Shown here one piece after another: positions 23,390-31,000 of a stretch of DNA of 53,605 bases. Under the pieces are notes generated by a model. The model was given only the letters and a program-made list of their open reading frames with translations, had not been told where the DNA came from and ran no database searches. The position numbers were made by a program, and so were the translations under genes. The stretch comes from an uncultured bacterium (GTDB lineage: Bacteria; Bacillota; Clostridia; Peptostreptococcales; Anaerovoracaceae). The stretch lies in contig CAJMLL010000015.1 of NCBI GenBank assembly GCA_905214225.1, positions 1 through 53,605 of the forward strand, written 5' to 3'. The stretch's first letter is position 1, and the number at the start of each line of letters is the position of its first letter.

Positions 23390-24418
23390 ATGAACAGGGG
23401 TAAGAAAATACTGATCACCGCTCTCGCTGCAGCTTTGCTGCTGAGCATGAGCGGGTGCGGAGGAAAGACGCCTTCAGGCGATACCTCCAAAGACAAAAAA
23501 CAGAAAACTTCATCCACACAGACAAAGAGTAAAAGCAGCAAGGAGACAAAAAATAAATCCAAGGCGATTCTGACCGGCACACATACAAAAATGATCGGCT
23601 CGATTAAGCTGAAAGCTGTTCAGATTCCTGTCAAACCGGCCCTGACCACGTCATCGACCTTTAATACCCAGATCGCTGCACACGGAAACAAGGTTTATAT
23701 TCTTTCCGACAGTAAATTGATGGAATATTCTTATCAAAGTGGACATCTGAAACTGCAGAAGACACGCTCCTTTGGAGACCACAAATACACCCATATGGAC
23801 GCATCCCGGGACGGCACCGTCCGGCTGAGTGATTTCATGGATCCGTATATCGGACTTCGCAAAGGGAAACAGATATTTGAATACGATGATCTCGACTATA
23901 TGGTGATCAGTCCATCAGGAAAATGGGGAATATCTTACTTCAGCGATGCGCAGAAAGCCCAACGCGTCACCTTCCAGAAAGACCGCGTGGTCAAGCAGGA
24001 CTTCCCGTTTAAGCAGGTGAAAACCATCCGATACATTGACATCACTGATTCCTCCATTCTGGTTTCCGGCAGTTCCGCAAAAGACTCTAACCAATATGTA
24101 TTTGTCTACGACTATAACAGGAATCTGAAAACCGTATTGAAAGACAGTGATGGAAGCGGCCTCGGCAGTATAACCTTCAGCACATTTGCGAAGAGCCGGT
24201 ACATCGGCCTGGACGGCAATCTGCGCAGCATCGATCTGTGGGACGCGTCCGGCAGGTGGATCGGAAACGCAAAAACCAGCGACCTGTTCGGCGTTTCGTA
24301 CCCGTGGCTCTCAGACGGACAGCTGATGGACGACGGCAGCCTGCTCGTCACCATGACACAGAAACGAGACGACAATAAAACCATTGAAGTGCTGATCTAC
24401 CGGGTATCCGGATTCTAA
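23390..24418 (+). CDS. Lipoprotein of unknown function, probably beta-propeller-like
   Basis: 342 residues. The signal peptide ends in a lipobox (LLLSMSGC), so the mature protein would be anchored through its cysteine to the outer membrane face. A Lys/Ser/Thr-rich linker (about 28-65) follows. The remainder shows repeated strands such as GNKVYILSDSKLMEY, SPSGKWGISYF and NQYVFVYDYN, reminiscent of WD40/PQQ-like propellers, but I recognise no named family. AAGGAGAAGAACT precedes the ATG. The leader sequence CAGCAGCATGAAA-n-AAAGGAGAAGAAC recurs before the next gene at 24509, suggesting shared expression. Possible target of the LuxR-type regulator immediately upstream. Confidence 0.75.
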   Translation: MNRGKKILITALAAALLLSMSGCGGKTPSGDTSKDKKQKTSSTQTKSKSSKETKNKSKAILTGTHTKMIGSIKLKAVQIPVKPALTTSSTFNTQIAAHGNKVYILSDSKLMEYSYQSGHLKLQKTRSFGDHKYTHMDASRDGTVRLSDFMDPYIGLRKGKQIFEYDDLDYMVISPSGKWGISYFSDAQKAQRVTFQKDRVVKQDFPFKQVKTIRYIDITDSSILVSGSSAKDSNQYVFVYDYNRNLKTVLKDSDGSGLGSITFSTFAKSRYIGLDGNLRSIDLWDASGRWIGNAKTSDLFGVSYPWLSDGQLMDDGSLLVTMTQKRDDNKTIEVLIYRVSGF

Positions 24419-24508
24419 TAGTTCCAAACACAGTGATCGTCTGGCGCCTCATGCTCACAATATGGGAACGTTTCAGCAGCATGAAATAACATAAAAAGGA
24501 GAAGAACG

Positions 24509-25183
24509 ATGAAGTACGAAATTAAGGAAGCTCCGTTTTCTATTCTGGAGTGCAGCCTGAGCGCAGGCGAAATGATGAAATGTCAGAAAGGCGCTATGGC
24601 CTGGATGAGCCGCGGAATAAAGATGCAGACACAGGGCGGCGGAATCGGAAAACTGTTTAAAAAAGCAATTTCCGGAGAAGCCATGTTCACCAATCTGTAT
24701 CAGGCAGAAACAGACGGCGAGATTGCATTTTCCATACACTTCCCGGGAAAAATCGTCCCGATCGATGTAAGCACCATGCCGATTATTGCACAGAAAACTG
24801 CATTCCTCGCTTGTGAATCCGGCGTGTCCATGGACATCTATCTGCAGGAAAAGATCAGCGCAGGATTCTTTGGCGGAGAAGGATTCATCATGCAGAGATT
24901 CTCCGGCAACGGATACGCATTCCTGGAAATCGACGGCGGTTTTGTACAGAAGGAACTGCAGGCCAATGAAGAAATCGTCATAGACAGCGGGTATCTGGCT
25001 GCTATGGATATGAGCTGCACGATGCGCATCGAACGCATTAAGGGCATTGGAAATGTCATGCTCGGCGGGGAAGGCCTCTTCAACACAATCGTAACCGGGC
25101 CGGGAAAGGTCTGGCTGCAGACTATGCCGTTATCCACGTTCGTGGAAGGTATTGTCCCTCACCTGCCGTTCAAGCGGGAGTAA
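24509..25183 (+). CDS. AIM24/TIGR00266 family protein
   Basis: 224-residue soluble protein of the AIM24 family (DUF124), a beta-rich fold related to tryptophan RNA-binding attenuator-like trimers, of unknown biochemical role. Family features are GEMMKCQKGAMAWMSRGIKMQTQ near the N-terminus, FMQRFSGNGYAFLEIDG-like and GLFNTIVTGPGKVWLQTMPL near the C-terminus. Length is normal. AAAAAGGAGAAGAACG precedes the ATG. It follows the lipoprotein gene by 90 bases in the same direction, without a terminator between them. It ends before the terminator it shares with the minus-strand micro-unit at 25235-25378. Confidence 0.88.
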   Translation: MKYEIKEAPFSILECSLSAGEMMKCQKGAMAWMSRGIKMQTQGGGIGKLFKKAISGEAMFTNLYQAETDGEIAFSIHFPGKIVPIDVSTMPIIAQKTAFLACESGVSMDIYLQEKISAGFFGGEGFIMQRFSGNGYAFLEIDGGFVQKELQANEEIVIDSGYLAAMDMSCTMRIERIKGIGNVMLGGEGLFNTIVTGPGKVWLQTMPLSTFVEGIVPHLPFKRE

Positions 25184-25234
25184 CCCCTGCCTGCGCGGGC
25201 GCCGTTTCGCATCTGCGCACCTGTGTATCTACAG

Positions 25235-25378
25235 GAAAAGCCCCGGCTCAGGCTATCCTGAACACGGGGCTCTTCCCTGCAATGTTTCATGAAAAAGAGA
25301 GTTTATGATTTAATTCACTCGTCATCGGGATCGGCACTTCCCTTTGACGAGTATTAATATACCAAAGTGATGTGTAAA
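25235..25378 (-). ncRNA. Micro-transcription unit, copy 1 (12-codon frame or small RNA)
   Basis: On the minus strand: TTTACA (25378-25373), 17 bases, AATACT (25355-25350), then hairpin CTCGTCA...TGACGAG, a 12-codon frame (25325-25287, start MTSELNH) and a terminator (stem CCCCG/CGGGG with TTTTCC, 25272-25235). 103 bases (25276-25378) match copy 2 at 27182-27284 with only four substitutions and no indels. The two substitutions inside the frame are one synonymous and one Leu/Ile. AAAGGGAAG lies rather far (about 13 bases) from the ATG, so it may equally be an untranslated small RNA. Confidence 0.65.
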
Positions 25379-25431
25379 ACATAAGAATAAGTATGAAAGC
25401 TATGTGAATGCTGTGGGAAGAAAAATCCCTC

Positions 25432-25459
25432 TTGACATTTACATCTAGTTAGATATATT
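25432..25459 (+). promoter_or_regulatory. marR promoter with overlapping operator
   Basis: TTGACA (25432-25437), a 16-base spacer, TATATT (25454-25459). The inverted repeat ATCTA-GT-TAGAT (25443-25454) fills the spacer and abuts the -10, as expected for an autorepressing MarR protein. Confidence 0.8.
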
Positions 25460-25498
25460 ATCACCGTAAAGAAAATGAGTACAGAAAGGAAGATGCCT

Positions 25499-25918
25499 AT
25501 GAAAGACAGTTCCATCATCATCGGCCTGCACCGCGTCGTCACCGATCTGGACCGGGAAACCGCCAGAATCAGCGGAAGATACGGTCTCACCCTGGGCCAG
25601 TTCGCCGTCCTGGAAGCGCTTTACCACAAGGGTGATCTGACCGTCGGCCAGGTAAAGGAAGCGATCCTGAGCAGCACCGGGACCATCCCTGTCATCATTA
25701 ACAACCTTGAAAAGCAGAATTTTGTCCACCGCGCGCACGACCCCGCCGACAGGCGCCGCAGCATCGTGCAGCTGACCAGCTCCGGCCGCAGGCTGATCGA
25801 GAAGGTCTACCCGGAGAACGAGCAGATGTTCAGGGATAAATTCAGTGTCTGGAGTAAGGACGAGCAGCGCGAGCTCCTCCGCCTCCTCCTGAAATACCGC
25901 GATGCAGTGAACGACTGA
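25499..25918 (+). CDS. MarR family transcriptional regulator
   Basis: 139 residues from the ATG behind AGAAAGGAAG; earlier in-frame ATGs lie within about 30 bases of the promoter and lack a site. The winged helix-turn-helix includes GLTLGQFAVLEALYHKGDLTVGQVKEAIL, SSTGTIPVIINNLEKQNFVHR and the wing DPADRRRSIVQLT. N- and C-terminal helices would form the dimer interface. A palindrome in its own promoter suggests autorepression. The downstream pirin gene, 242 bases away in the same direction, may be co-regulated, since MarR proteins with pirin or flavoprotein targets often respond to oxidants or phenolics; this is inference. No cysteine sensor is present in the DNA-binding domain. Confidence 0.9.
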   Translation: MKDSSIIIGLHRVVTDLDRETARISGRYGLTLGQFAVLEALYHKGDLTVGQVKEAILSSTGTIPVIINNLEKQNFVHRAHDPADRRRSIVQLTSSGRRLIEKVYPENEQMFRDKFSVWSKDEQRELLRLLLKYRDAVND

Positions 25919-25928
25919 TTATTCCTTC

Positions 25929-25951
25929 GACAAAACCCGACCGGCCAAGGG
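25929..25951 (+). repeat. Dispersed GACAAAA/GCAAGG repeat, copy 8
   Basis: GACAAAA, 8 bases, GCCAAGGG, 11 bases after the marR stop. The opposite strand upstream has GCGGATGATGCCGG, as near copies 10 and 15. Confidence 0.6.
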
Positions 25952-26160
25952 AAAAACGCACTCTCCGGCCTCCGGCATCATCCGCTTGCCACAACCATGA
26001 AGCAAAACTTCCCTGCAGCAGACAACGCTGAAAATCCGGAGAAGCGGCTTTCCGGCCGCCGCGAAAAACGCAGAATCCGAAATCCCAGGACGCGCATTTC
26101 AGCATCTGCCCCGGGCCAGGAATAAGAATCAAACCAATATCGAAAAAAGGAGAAATAACT

Positions 26161-27030
26161 ATGAAATACAGACAGATAACCAAACAGGTTCAGGGCAGCA
26201 GAACCCAGGACGGCGCAGGCGTCAGCCTGGTCCGCGTCCTCGGAAACAACACAACCTCAGACTATGATCCATTCCTCATGCTGGACGCCTTCGATTCCAC
26301 CGATCCGTCCGACTACATCAAGGGATTCCCGATGCACCCGCACCGCGGCATCGAGACCGTCACCTTCCTCTCCAGAGGCACGATGGTACATGAAGACCAT
26401 CTTGGCACAAAAGCCGCAATCCACGATGGTGAGACCCAGTGGCTGACCGCCGGCTCCGGCGCTTATCACTCGGAAATGCCGCAGGCCTCCGAGCGCATGC
26501 TCGGCATCCAGCTCTGGCTGAACCTCCCGGCAGCAGACAAGATGAAAGCTGCCCCGTCCTACCACGGCATTGTGAACGATGAAATTGAAGAACTCCCGCT
26601 GGATGGCGGAAAACTGCGCCTGATCACCGGAAACTACACCGATACAGACGGAAAGACCCACAGCGGAATCCAGGGAAAATACCTCCCGCTGGACTTCTAC
26701 GACATCCATCTTGACGCCGGCGCATCCACGACCTTCCACGTTCCTGACGGCCGCTCCGCAATGGTCTTCACCCTGCTGAGCGACGCAGACATCTCCGGGA
26801 CAAAAGTAAAAAGCAAGACAGCCGCCCGTCTCTCGAAAAACGGAGACCTGCAGATCACCGCCCTCGACCAGCCGATTGAAATTCTCTTCATGAGTTCCGT
26901 GAAGCTGAACGAACCGGTTGCCTGGTACGGCCCGGTCGTCATGAACACCACGGAAGAAATCTTCCAGGCCATGGATGATATGAACAGCGGGGATTTTGTA
27001 AAAGAAGCTGCAGAATACGAGAACGCGTGA
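26161..27030 (+). CDS. Pirin family protein
   Basis: 289-residue bicupin. The N-terminal cupin holds metal ligands in HPHRGIETVTFLSRG and HEDHLG, followed by WLTAGSGAYHSEMP, the pirin signature. The C-terminal cupin is less conserved. Pirins bind iron; some are quercetin 2,3-dioxygenases, others act as redox-sensing regulators, and the role here is open. AAAAAAGGAGAAATAACT gives a strong ribosome-binding site. It shares its orientation with marR upstream and ends before the terminator at 27140-27182, which it shares with micro-unit copy 2. Confidence 0.93.
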   Translation: MKYRQITKQVQGSRTQDGAGVSLVRVLGNNTTSDYDPFLMLDAFDSTDPSDYIKGFPMHPHRGIETVTFLSRGTMVHEDHLGTKAAIHDGETQWLTAGSGAYHSEMPQASERMLGIQLWLNLPAADKMKAAPSYHGIVNDEIEELPLDGGKLRLITGNYTDTDGKTHSGIQGKYLPLDFYDIHLDAGASTTFHVPDGRSAMVFTLLSDADISGTKVKSKTAARLSKNGDLQITALDQPIEILFMSSVKLNEPVAWYGPVVMNTTEEIFQAMDDMNSGDFVKEAAEYENA

Positions 27031-27139
27031 TATCGCCGGTCAACCGGGTTCACAAGAATCTACTGAAGATTTCTGTCTTTTGAGGCGTTAATCTTCAATA
27101 GCGTCACGGAAGGCTGTAACAAACCTTTTATCACATAAA

Positions 27140-27284
27140 GAGAAAACCCCGCTTCAGGTCTTTCCTGACTCGGGGTTTTCTCCTGCAATGTTTCATGAAA
27201 AAGAGAGTTTATGATTTATTTCACTTGTCATCGGGATCGGCACTTCCCTTTGACGAGTATTAATATAGCAGAGTGATGTGTAAA
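27140..27284 (-). ncRNA. Micro-transcription unit, copy 2 (12-codon frame or small RNA)
   Basis: Same architecture as copy 1: TTTACA (27284-27279), 17 bases, AATACT (27261-27256), a 12-codon frame (27231-27193, start MTSEINH), terminator (27182-27140). The terminator stem differs in sequence but keeps pairing: ACCCCG/CGGGGT here against GCCCCG/CGGGGC in copy 1, with TCAGG/CCTGA retained in the upper stem. The promoter hexamers are identical while the spacer varies. Confidence 0.65.
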
Positions 27285-27344
27285 TAATAAGTTGTTTCTT
27301 GAAGGCTTGGTGAACAGTTGGTATCATTCTGGGGAACAAGCTGT

Positions 27345-27369
27345 TTCCTTGCGCGTGCAGTTTTTGTCC
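27345..27369 (-). repeat. Dispersed GACAAAA/GCAAGG repeat, copy 9
   Basis: Minus-strand GGACAAAAA, then GCAAGGAA; it begins 10 bases past the stop of the YczE-type gene. Confidence 0.75.
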
Positions 27370-27378
27370 ACGGTGAAA

Positions 27379-28044
27379 TTATGCCTCGGCCAGTCCGACG
27401 AGACGGAGTTCGAGTTTCTGGAAAAGCCAGTTGTACAGGGCCATGGCGCGGCCGACGCCGATCATGGCAAAGACGGTGCCGATGCCCAGGCCGGTCAGAT
27501 GACCGGTGAAGATCAGGCCCATGGATGCCGCCAGCGCGACGCAGACGAAGTCCGTGCAGTTCTTGCAGAGGCCCATGCTCTTTCCGCTGCAGTCGGAGAT
27601 GGCCTGCACGATGCCGTCGCCAGGGTTCGGGACGAGGCGGGCGTTCAGGTTCATCGCGGCGCCCATGCCGGTCAGGGTGATGCCCAGGGCCAGGCAGAAT
27701 GCGCGCCCGGGGACGGACTGCACGTCCGGGAAAATCACGCCGAAGAGGTTGAACAGACGCGTCAGGATGATGGAGAGCGGGATCTGCAACAGATCGTACG
27801 GCTTGAAGTTCCGATGCCATTCCAGCCGATATTCAATTGCGGCGAGGATGATGTAGAGGACGAGCGACGCATTGCCGAAGTTGATGTTCCAGATCTGTGA
27901 TGCCGTGAACGCCACAGAAATGATCGGCGAGACGCCGTAGCCGGATTTTGTGTTTAAAATGATGCCCGCGGACAGAATCGTCATTCCCGCAAAGTAGAAG
28001 ACGGCGCGGTTGAGTTTCTGATTATTGATGCTTGTAGACCCCAT
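27379..28044 (-). CDS. YczE/YyaS-type membrane protein (DUF6198-like)
   Basis: 221 residues from MGSTSINN, chosen because AAGGGGG lies at good spacing; an ATG eight codons earlier lacks a site. About five to six hydrophobic segments. SGYGVSPIISVAFTASQIWNINFGNASLVLYIILAAIEY and GMGAAMNLNARLVPNPGDGIVQAIS are typical of the YczE/YyaS/YitT-like group of polytopic proteins with unknown substrate. Monocistronic and divergent from the secreted-protein genes at 28239. The dispersed repeat copy 9 follows its stop directly, and the duplicated micro-unit lies beyond. Confidence 0.8.
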   Translation of the reverse strand: MGSTSINNQKLNRAVFYFAGMTILSAGIILNTKSGYGVSPIISVAFTASQIWNINFGNASLVLYIILAAIEYRLEWHRNFKPYDLLQIPLSIILTRLFNLFGVIFPDVQSVPGRAFCLALGITLTGMGAAMNLNARLVPNPGDGIVQAISDCSGKSMGLCKNCTDFVCVALAASMGLIFTGHLTGLGIGTVFAMIGVGRAMALYNWLFQKLELRLVGLAEA

Positions 28045-28238
28045 AAAATCCCCCTTGATTGTATACACTGGAACATTGTATCACGATTGGAAGAAAATGT
28101 CTTGGAAATCGAGGCGCTGTCCGCCTGAGCATATAGATAAATTGTCTCCGATCTCATATTTTACATTGGTTTATGACAAACATGATAGTATAATTGCAGT
28201 AGAAAGAATTATTTGCATATTATAAGAAAGGCACGATC

Positions 28239-29129
28239 ATGAAAAAGAGATTATTATCGATGGCACTTGCGGCGGCCATGGCACTGGCGCTGCAGGTCCC
28301 TGCCGCGATGCCCGTGCACGCGAAGGCGCGGACACATGTAAAAACAATCTACTTCTCATCTCAGCACGACATCACGAACGACGGCAAAAAAGACCGGGTC
28401 AAGGTGCAGACGAAACGGTCCGGCAACGGGGGCTATTCCTTCAAGGTCTACGTCAACGGAAAGAAAACAACGGGCGCCCTGAATTACAACGTCAACTACG
28501 GAAAATGCAAGGCGAAAATCATCAGCGTCGGAGGAAAATCCTTCCTTACCACACGTTTTGATGCCACGCTCTCCGGAGATTCCGGACGCATGTACCAGTA
28601 TAAGAAGGGGAAGTTCGTCACGGTGATTGATCCATGGAATGTATTAAACGTGAGCGATGACGGATTTTTCCGGACCGACGGACATGTCGTTCAGGGCCCG
28701 GACGGGACAGCCGTATGCGTCTTAAGCATCCAAATGGGTGCTTTCTCCGATGCATTCACCTGCAAGGTCCCATACGCATTGAAAAACGGGAAAGTGAAAC
28801 GGATGCCTGGCCCATACAAGGTCTATGGAAGTGCGACAGACAATTTCTACATGAATGAGATCGATAATTATTCCCCGGATGTCTATGCAGACACAAACTG
28901 GGACTCCGATCCGCTGTTTACAATTCCGGAAGGCGAAACGGTGACTTTCTCCGCACTGGACGATTCACTTGGCTCACTCTGGATGAAGGTCGAAACGCTG
29001 GACCATGAATTTGAAAACAACAACAAGGAGGGCGAGTACGTCGATTCCGGATGGCTGATCTGGCCTCTGGATTCTTCTAATGAACTCGTTACCGACATGG
29101 ACGAAAGCGATTATAGCGAATATTATTAA
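28239..29129 (+). CDS. Secreted protein of unknown function
   Basis: 296 residues with a clear signal peptide (RLLSMALAAAMALALQVPAAMPVHA, cleavage after HAKA or AHA-like site). The mature part starts with DITNDGKKDRVKVQTKRSGNGG, a phrase resembling calcium-binding FG-GAP/VCBS-type strands (D-x-N-x-D-G). No further family was recognised, and the C-terminus is acidic (DMDESDYSEYY). GAAAGGCACGATC precedes the start. Upstream TTGGTT, 17 bases, TATAAT near 28169-28197 is a plausible promoter. The next gene follows after 11 bases, also encodes a secreted acidic protein, and is surely co-transcribed. Confidence 0.75.
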   Translation: MKKRLLSMALAAAMALALQVPAAMPVHAKARTHVKTIYFSSQHDITNDGKKDRVKVQTKRSGNGGYSFKVYVNGKKTTGALNYNVNYGKCKAKIISVGGKSFLTTRFDATLSGDSGRMYQYKKGKFVTVIDPWNVLNVSDDGFFRTDGHVVQGPDGTAVCVLSIQMGAFSDAFTCKVPYALKNGKVKRMPGPYKVYGSATDNFYMNEIDNYSPDVYADTNWDSDPLFTIPEGETVTFSALDDSLGSLWMKVETLDHEFENNNKEGEYVDSGWLIWPLDSSNELVTDMDESDYSEYY

Positions 29130-29140
29130 GGAGAACGAAA

Positions 29141-30295
29141 ATGAAACGCACACTACAAACTGTTCTGGTCATCATGCTGGCTGTAACCTGTACCATCTTT
29201 ATGGGCTCTGCGAGGCCCGTGCACGCCGACACATCTGCTGCATCCAGTACTTCCAGCACGTCAGCCAGCTCATCCTATAAAATCCTGTTTCAGAACTTCG
29301 ATTCCGATAATGGCGAAGCAGAAGAATCCATCGGCGGAAGGACTTTTGACGTCTTCAACAGCTGCAATGATGACGATTCTTATGATTATGAGGACGAGGA
29401 TGATGACGACTCCTATGACTATGAGGATGAATATGACGACGATTCCTATGATTACGATGACGAGTACGACGATGATTCCTATGACTACGATGACGAGTAC
29501 GACGATGATTCCTATGACTACGATGATGAGGACGATGACGATTCCTATGATTACGACGATGAAGACGACGATTCAGAAGAAAGCTATGAACTGGACTGGT
29601 ACGATGATACCAACACTGATGGCACAGTCATTTCAGAAGACTGCAGTTCTCCGGTGATCGTAACGGACGGCAATACCGTATTCTTCACAGAAATCAGGGA
29701 CGACCAGGAATGCCTGGTAAAATACAGCTGCAGCAGCAATAAGTCAGAAGTCATAAAAACATTTACTGATGAAGACTATGACGCTCCAGTTTCTTTCGAT
29801 TCCATTCACGGAAATATTCTCTTCATCGACAGCATTTCCAAGCCGATGAGCGTGTACGGCCTCGATCTGCAGACCAGCGAATTCTTTAAAATTACCGGCG
29901 GTGTAATAGAAAGTTTCTCCGGACAGTATTTCCTCTGCGCAAAATGTAATGTTCCATGCGACGACTTTTTCGGAAGCTGGTACATCTACAAAATGGACGG
30001 TCATAAGTGCGTCCCGGTCAAAAAGCTCACTTCCTGCAGCAACATTGCCAGACTGCAGGGCGGACGCATTTACTACGTCTCCTACAGTACCCGGGGGAAA
30101 AATCAGGTCATGAAAATCTATTCCATCAAAACAGACGGCACTGGGAAAAAGAGAATCAAGACGCTCAAGGCAAAGAGCATCTACGCGATAGACATCAATA
30201 AGAAGCACTGCTGGTATGTTAATGGGAATAAAACGTACCGGTTTGATTTCAGTACGCGAAAAGTGCATAAGGTAAGCAACACGGTTATGCCATAA
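29141..30295 (+). CDS. Secreted protein with Asp/Tyr-rich repeats and a DUF5050-like C-terminal region
   Basis: 384 residues. A signal peptide (VLVIMLAVTCTIFMGSARPVHA) is followed by a Ser/Thr-rich stretch. Residues 77-142 are six consecutive 11-residue units of the form DDDSYDY(E/D)DE(D/Y). The rest (about 165-384) has repeated strands such as GGRIYYVSYSTRG, YSIKTDGTGKKRIKTLKA and HCWYVNGNKTYRFD, similar to DUF5050-type propeller proteins. The repeat is extremely acidic and would bind cations, probably calcium, outside the cell. AAGGAGAACGAAA precedes the ATG. Second gene of a two-gene operon; terminator at 30307-30351. Function unknown. Confidence 0.78.
   Translation: MKRTLQTVLVIMLAVTCTIFMGSARPVHADTSAASSTSSTSASSSYKILFQNFDSDNGEAEESIGGRTFDVFNSCNDDDSYDYEDEDDDDSYDYEDEYDDDSYDYDDEYDDDSYDYDDEYDDDSYDYDDEDDDDSYDYDDEDDDSEESYELDWYDDTNTDGTVISEDCSSPVIVTDGNTVFFTEIRDDQECLVKYSCSSNKSEVIKTFTDEDYDAPVSFDSIHGNILFIDSISKPMSVYGLDLQTSEFFKITGGVIESFSGQYFLCAKCNVPCDDFFGSWYIYKMDGHKCVPVKKLTSCSNIARLQGGRIYYVSYSTRGKNQVMKIYSIKTDGTGKKRIKTLKAKSIYAIDINKKHCWYVNGNKTYRFDFSTRKVHKVSNTVMP
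29369..29566 (+). repeat. Six in-frame 33-bp tandem repeats encoding Asp/Tyr-rich units
   Basis: Each unit is 33 bases (11 codons) coding DDDSYDY(E/D)DE(D/Y). Units 3 and 4 encode the same residues; differences elsewhere are mostly third-position or GAC/GAG changes, indicating recent expansion by slippage or recombination. Confidence 0.9.
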
Positions 30296-30306
30296 TGATT
30301 TTCAAA

Positions 30307-30351
30307 AGCTGCCGTGCAGGACGATACGGGACGCGCGGCAGCTTCCTTTTT
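30307..30351 (+). terminator. Terminator of the secreted-protein operon
   Basis: AAGCTGCCG pairs with CGGCAGCTT, followed by CCTTTTT. Confidence 0.88.
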
Positions 30352-30360
30352 ATGAGTGAT

Positions 30361-30745
30361 GTTCGGGAAATCCTCTGATATCAGTCATTTCCCGAGCCTT
30401 TTTTCTCTGGCCTCGGGAAAATCAGTTTTTTGGAATAATTCCCGAAACCAGATGTGGTGATCATTGGATCATCAAAGCGCGGAACACATGAATATATCAT
30501 ATCACGCATATTTACTCACGCGTTCTGTATAATAATCGAGATTAATTTATCTGCAGATGTGAAAAAAGTCCTGCACGCAAATTTTTCGATCCCAAGGACT
30601 CGCTGGAATCGGAAGATTACTATTTGTGAATCCTTTTCCCGAAAAACCGGCCATCGAAAGTTCGGGAAAAGCCCTGATTAGTCGGGAATTCCGAGGTACG
30701 CAGAAGAGGTCTCGGAATTCCCGGATTTTATATGCAAATCCCGAA
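30361..30745. repeat. Cluster of hairpins sharing a TCGGGAA motif in a gene-free region
   Basis: Four inverted repeats share the motif TCGGGAA: TCGGGAAAT/ATTTCCCGA (30363-30395, followed by a T-run), TCGGGAA/TTCCCGA (30413-30445), TTTTCCCGAA/TTCGGGAAAA (30634-30670), and the perfect 13-bp CGGGAATTCCGAG/CTCGGAATTCCCG (30683-30723). A lone ATCCCGAA follows at 30738. No gene is seen between 30296 and 31000; A/T-rich DNA separates hairpins 2 and 3. Confidence 0.6.
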
Positions 30746-30803
30746 CATTCACCAGCAAAATGTACATAAATATGCACAATTATCATGAATATCGAATGAA
30801 TAT

Positions 30804-30816
30804 GTATACAGTATAC
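30804..30816. promoter_or_regulatory. GTATACAGTATAC palindrome, copy 2
   Basis: Identical to 4082-4094, and the following 40 bases are also similar in both places (CTC, then GCCGC-CCCTCT). Possible binding site or remnant of a small dispersed repeat. Confidence 0.4.
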
Positions 30817-30903
30817 TCACGCCACTATCATCTCTGCCGCACCCTCTCCCGTTCCTTTTTCTCCCGTATCTCCAGCAGCTGAATTTCCTGCCAGTCTCCA
30901 TCT

Positions 30904-30940
30904 AAAAAACCAGCAGACCACCTCATCGGCAGTCTGCTGG
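30904..30940 (-). terminator. Terminator of greA-lysS
   Basis: Minus-strand CCAGCAGAC and GTCTGCTGG form a perfect stem, followed by TTTTTT. Confidence 0.92.
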
Positions 30941-31000
30941 TGTTCTTCCTATCGTTCATCGCCAGGTCTTCTGACAGGCGGTGTATATTCCATTTCCCCT

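Noticed and set aside
29369..29566. CRISPR-like regular 33-bp repeats
   Set aside because: The repeats are contiguous without spacers and are in-frame codons of a secreted protein.
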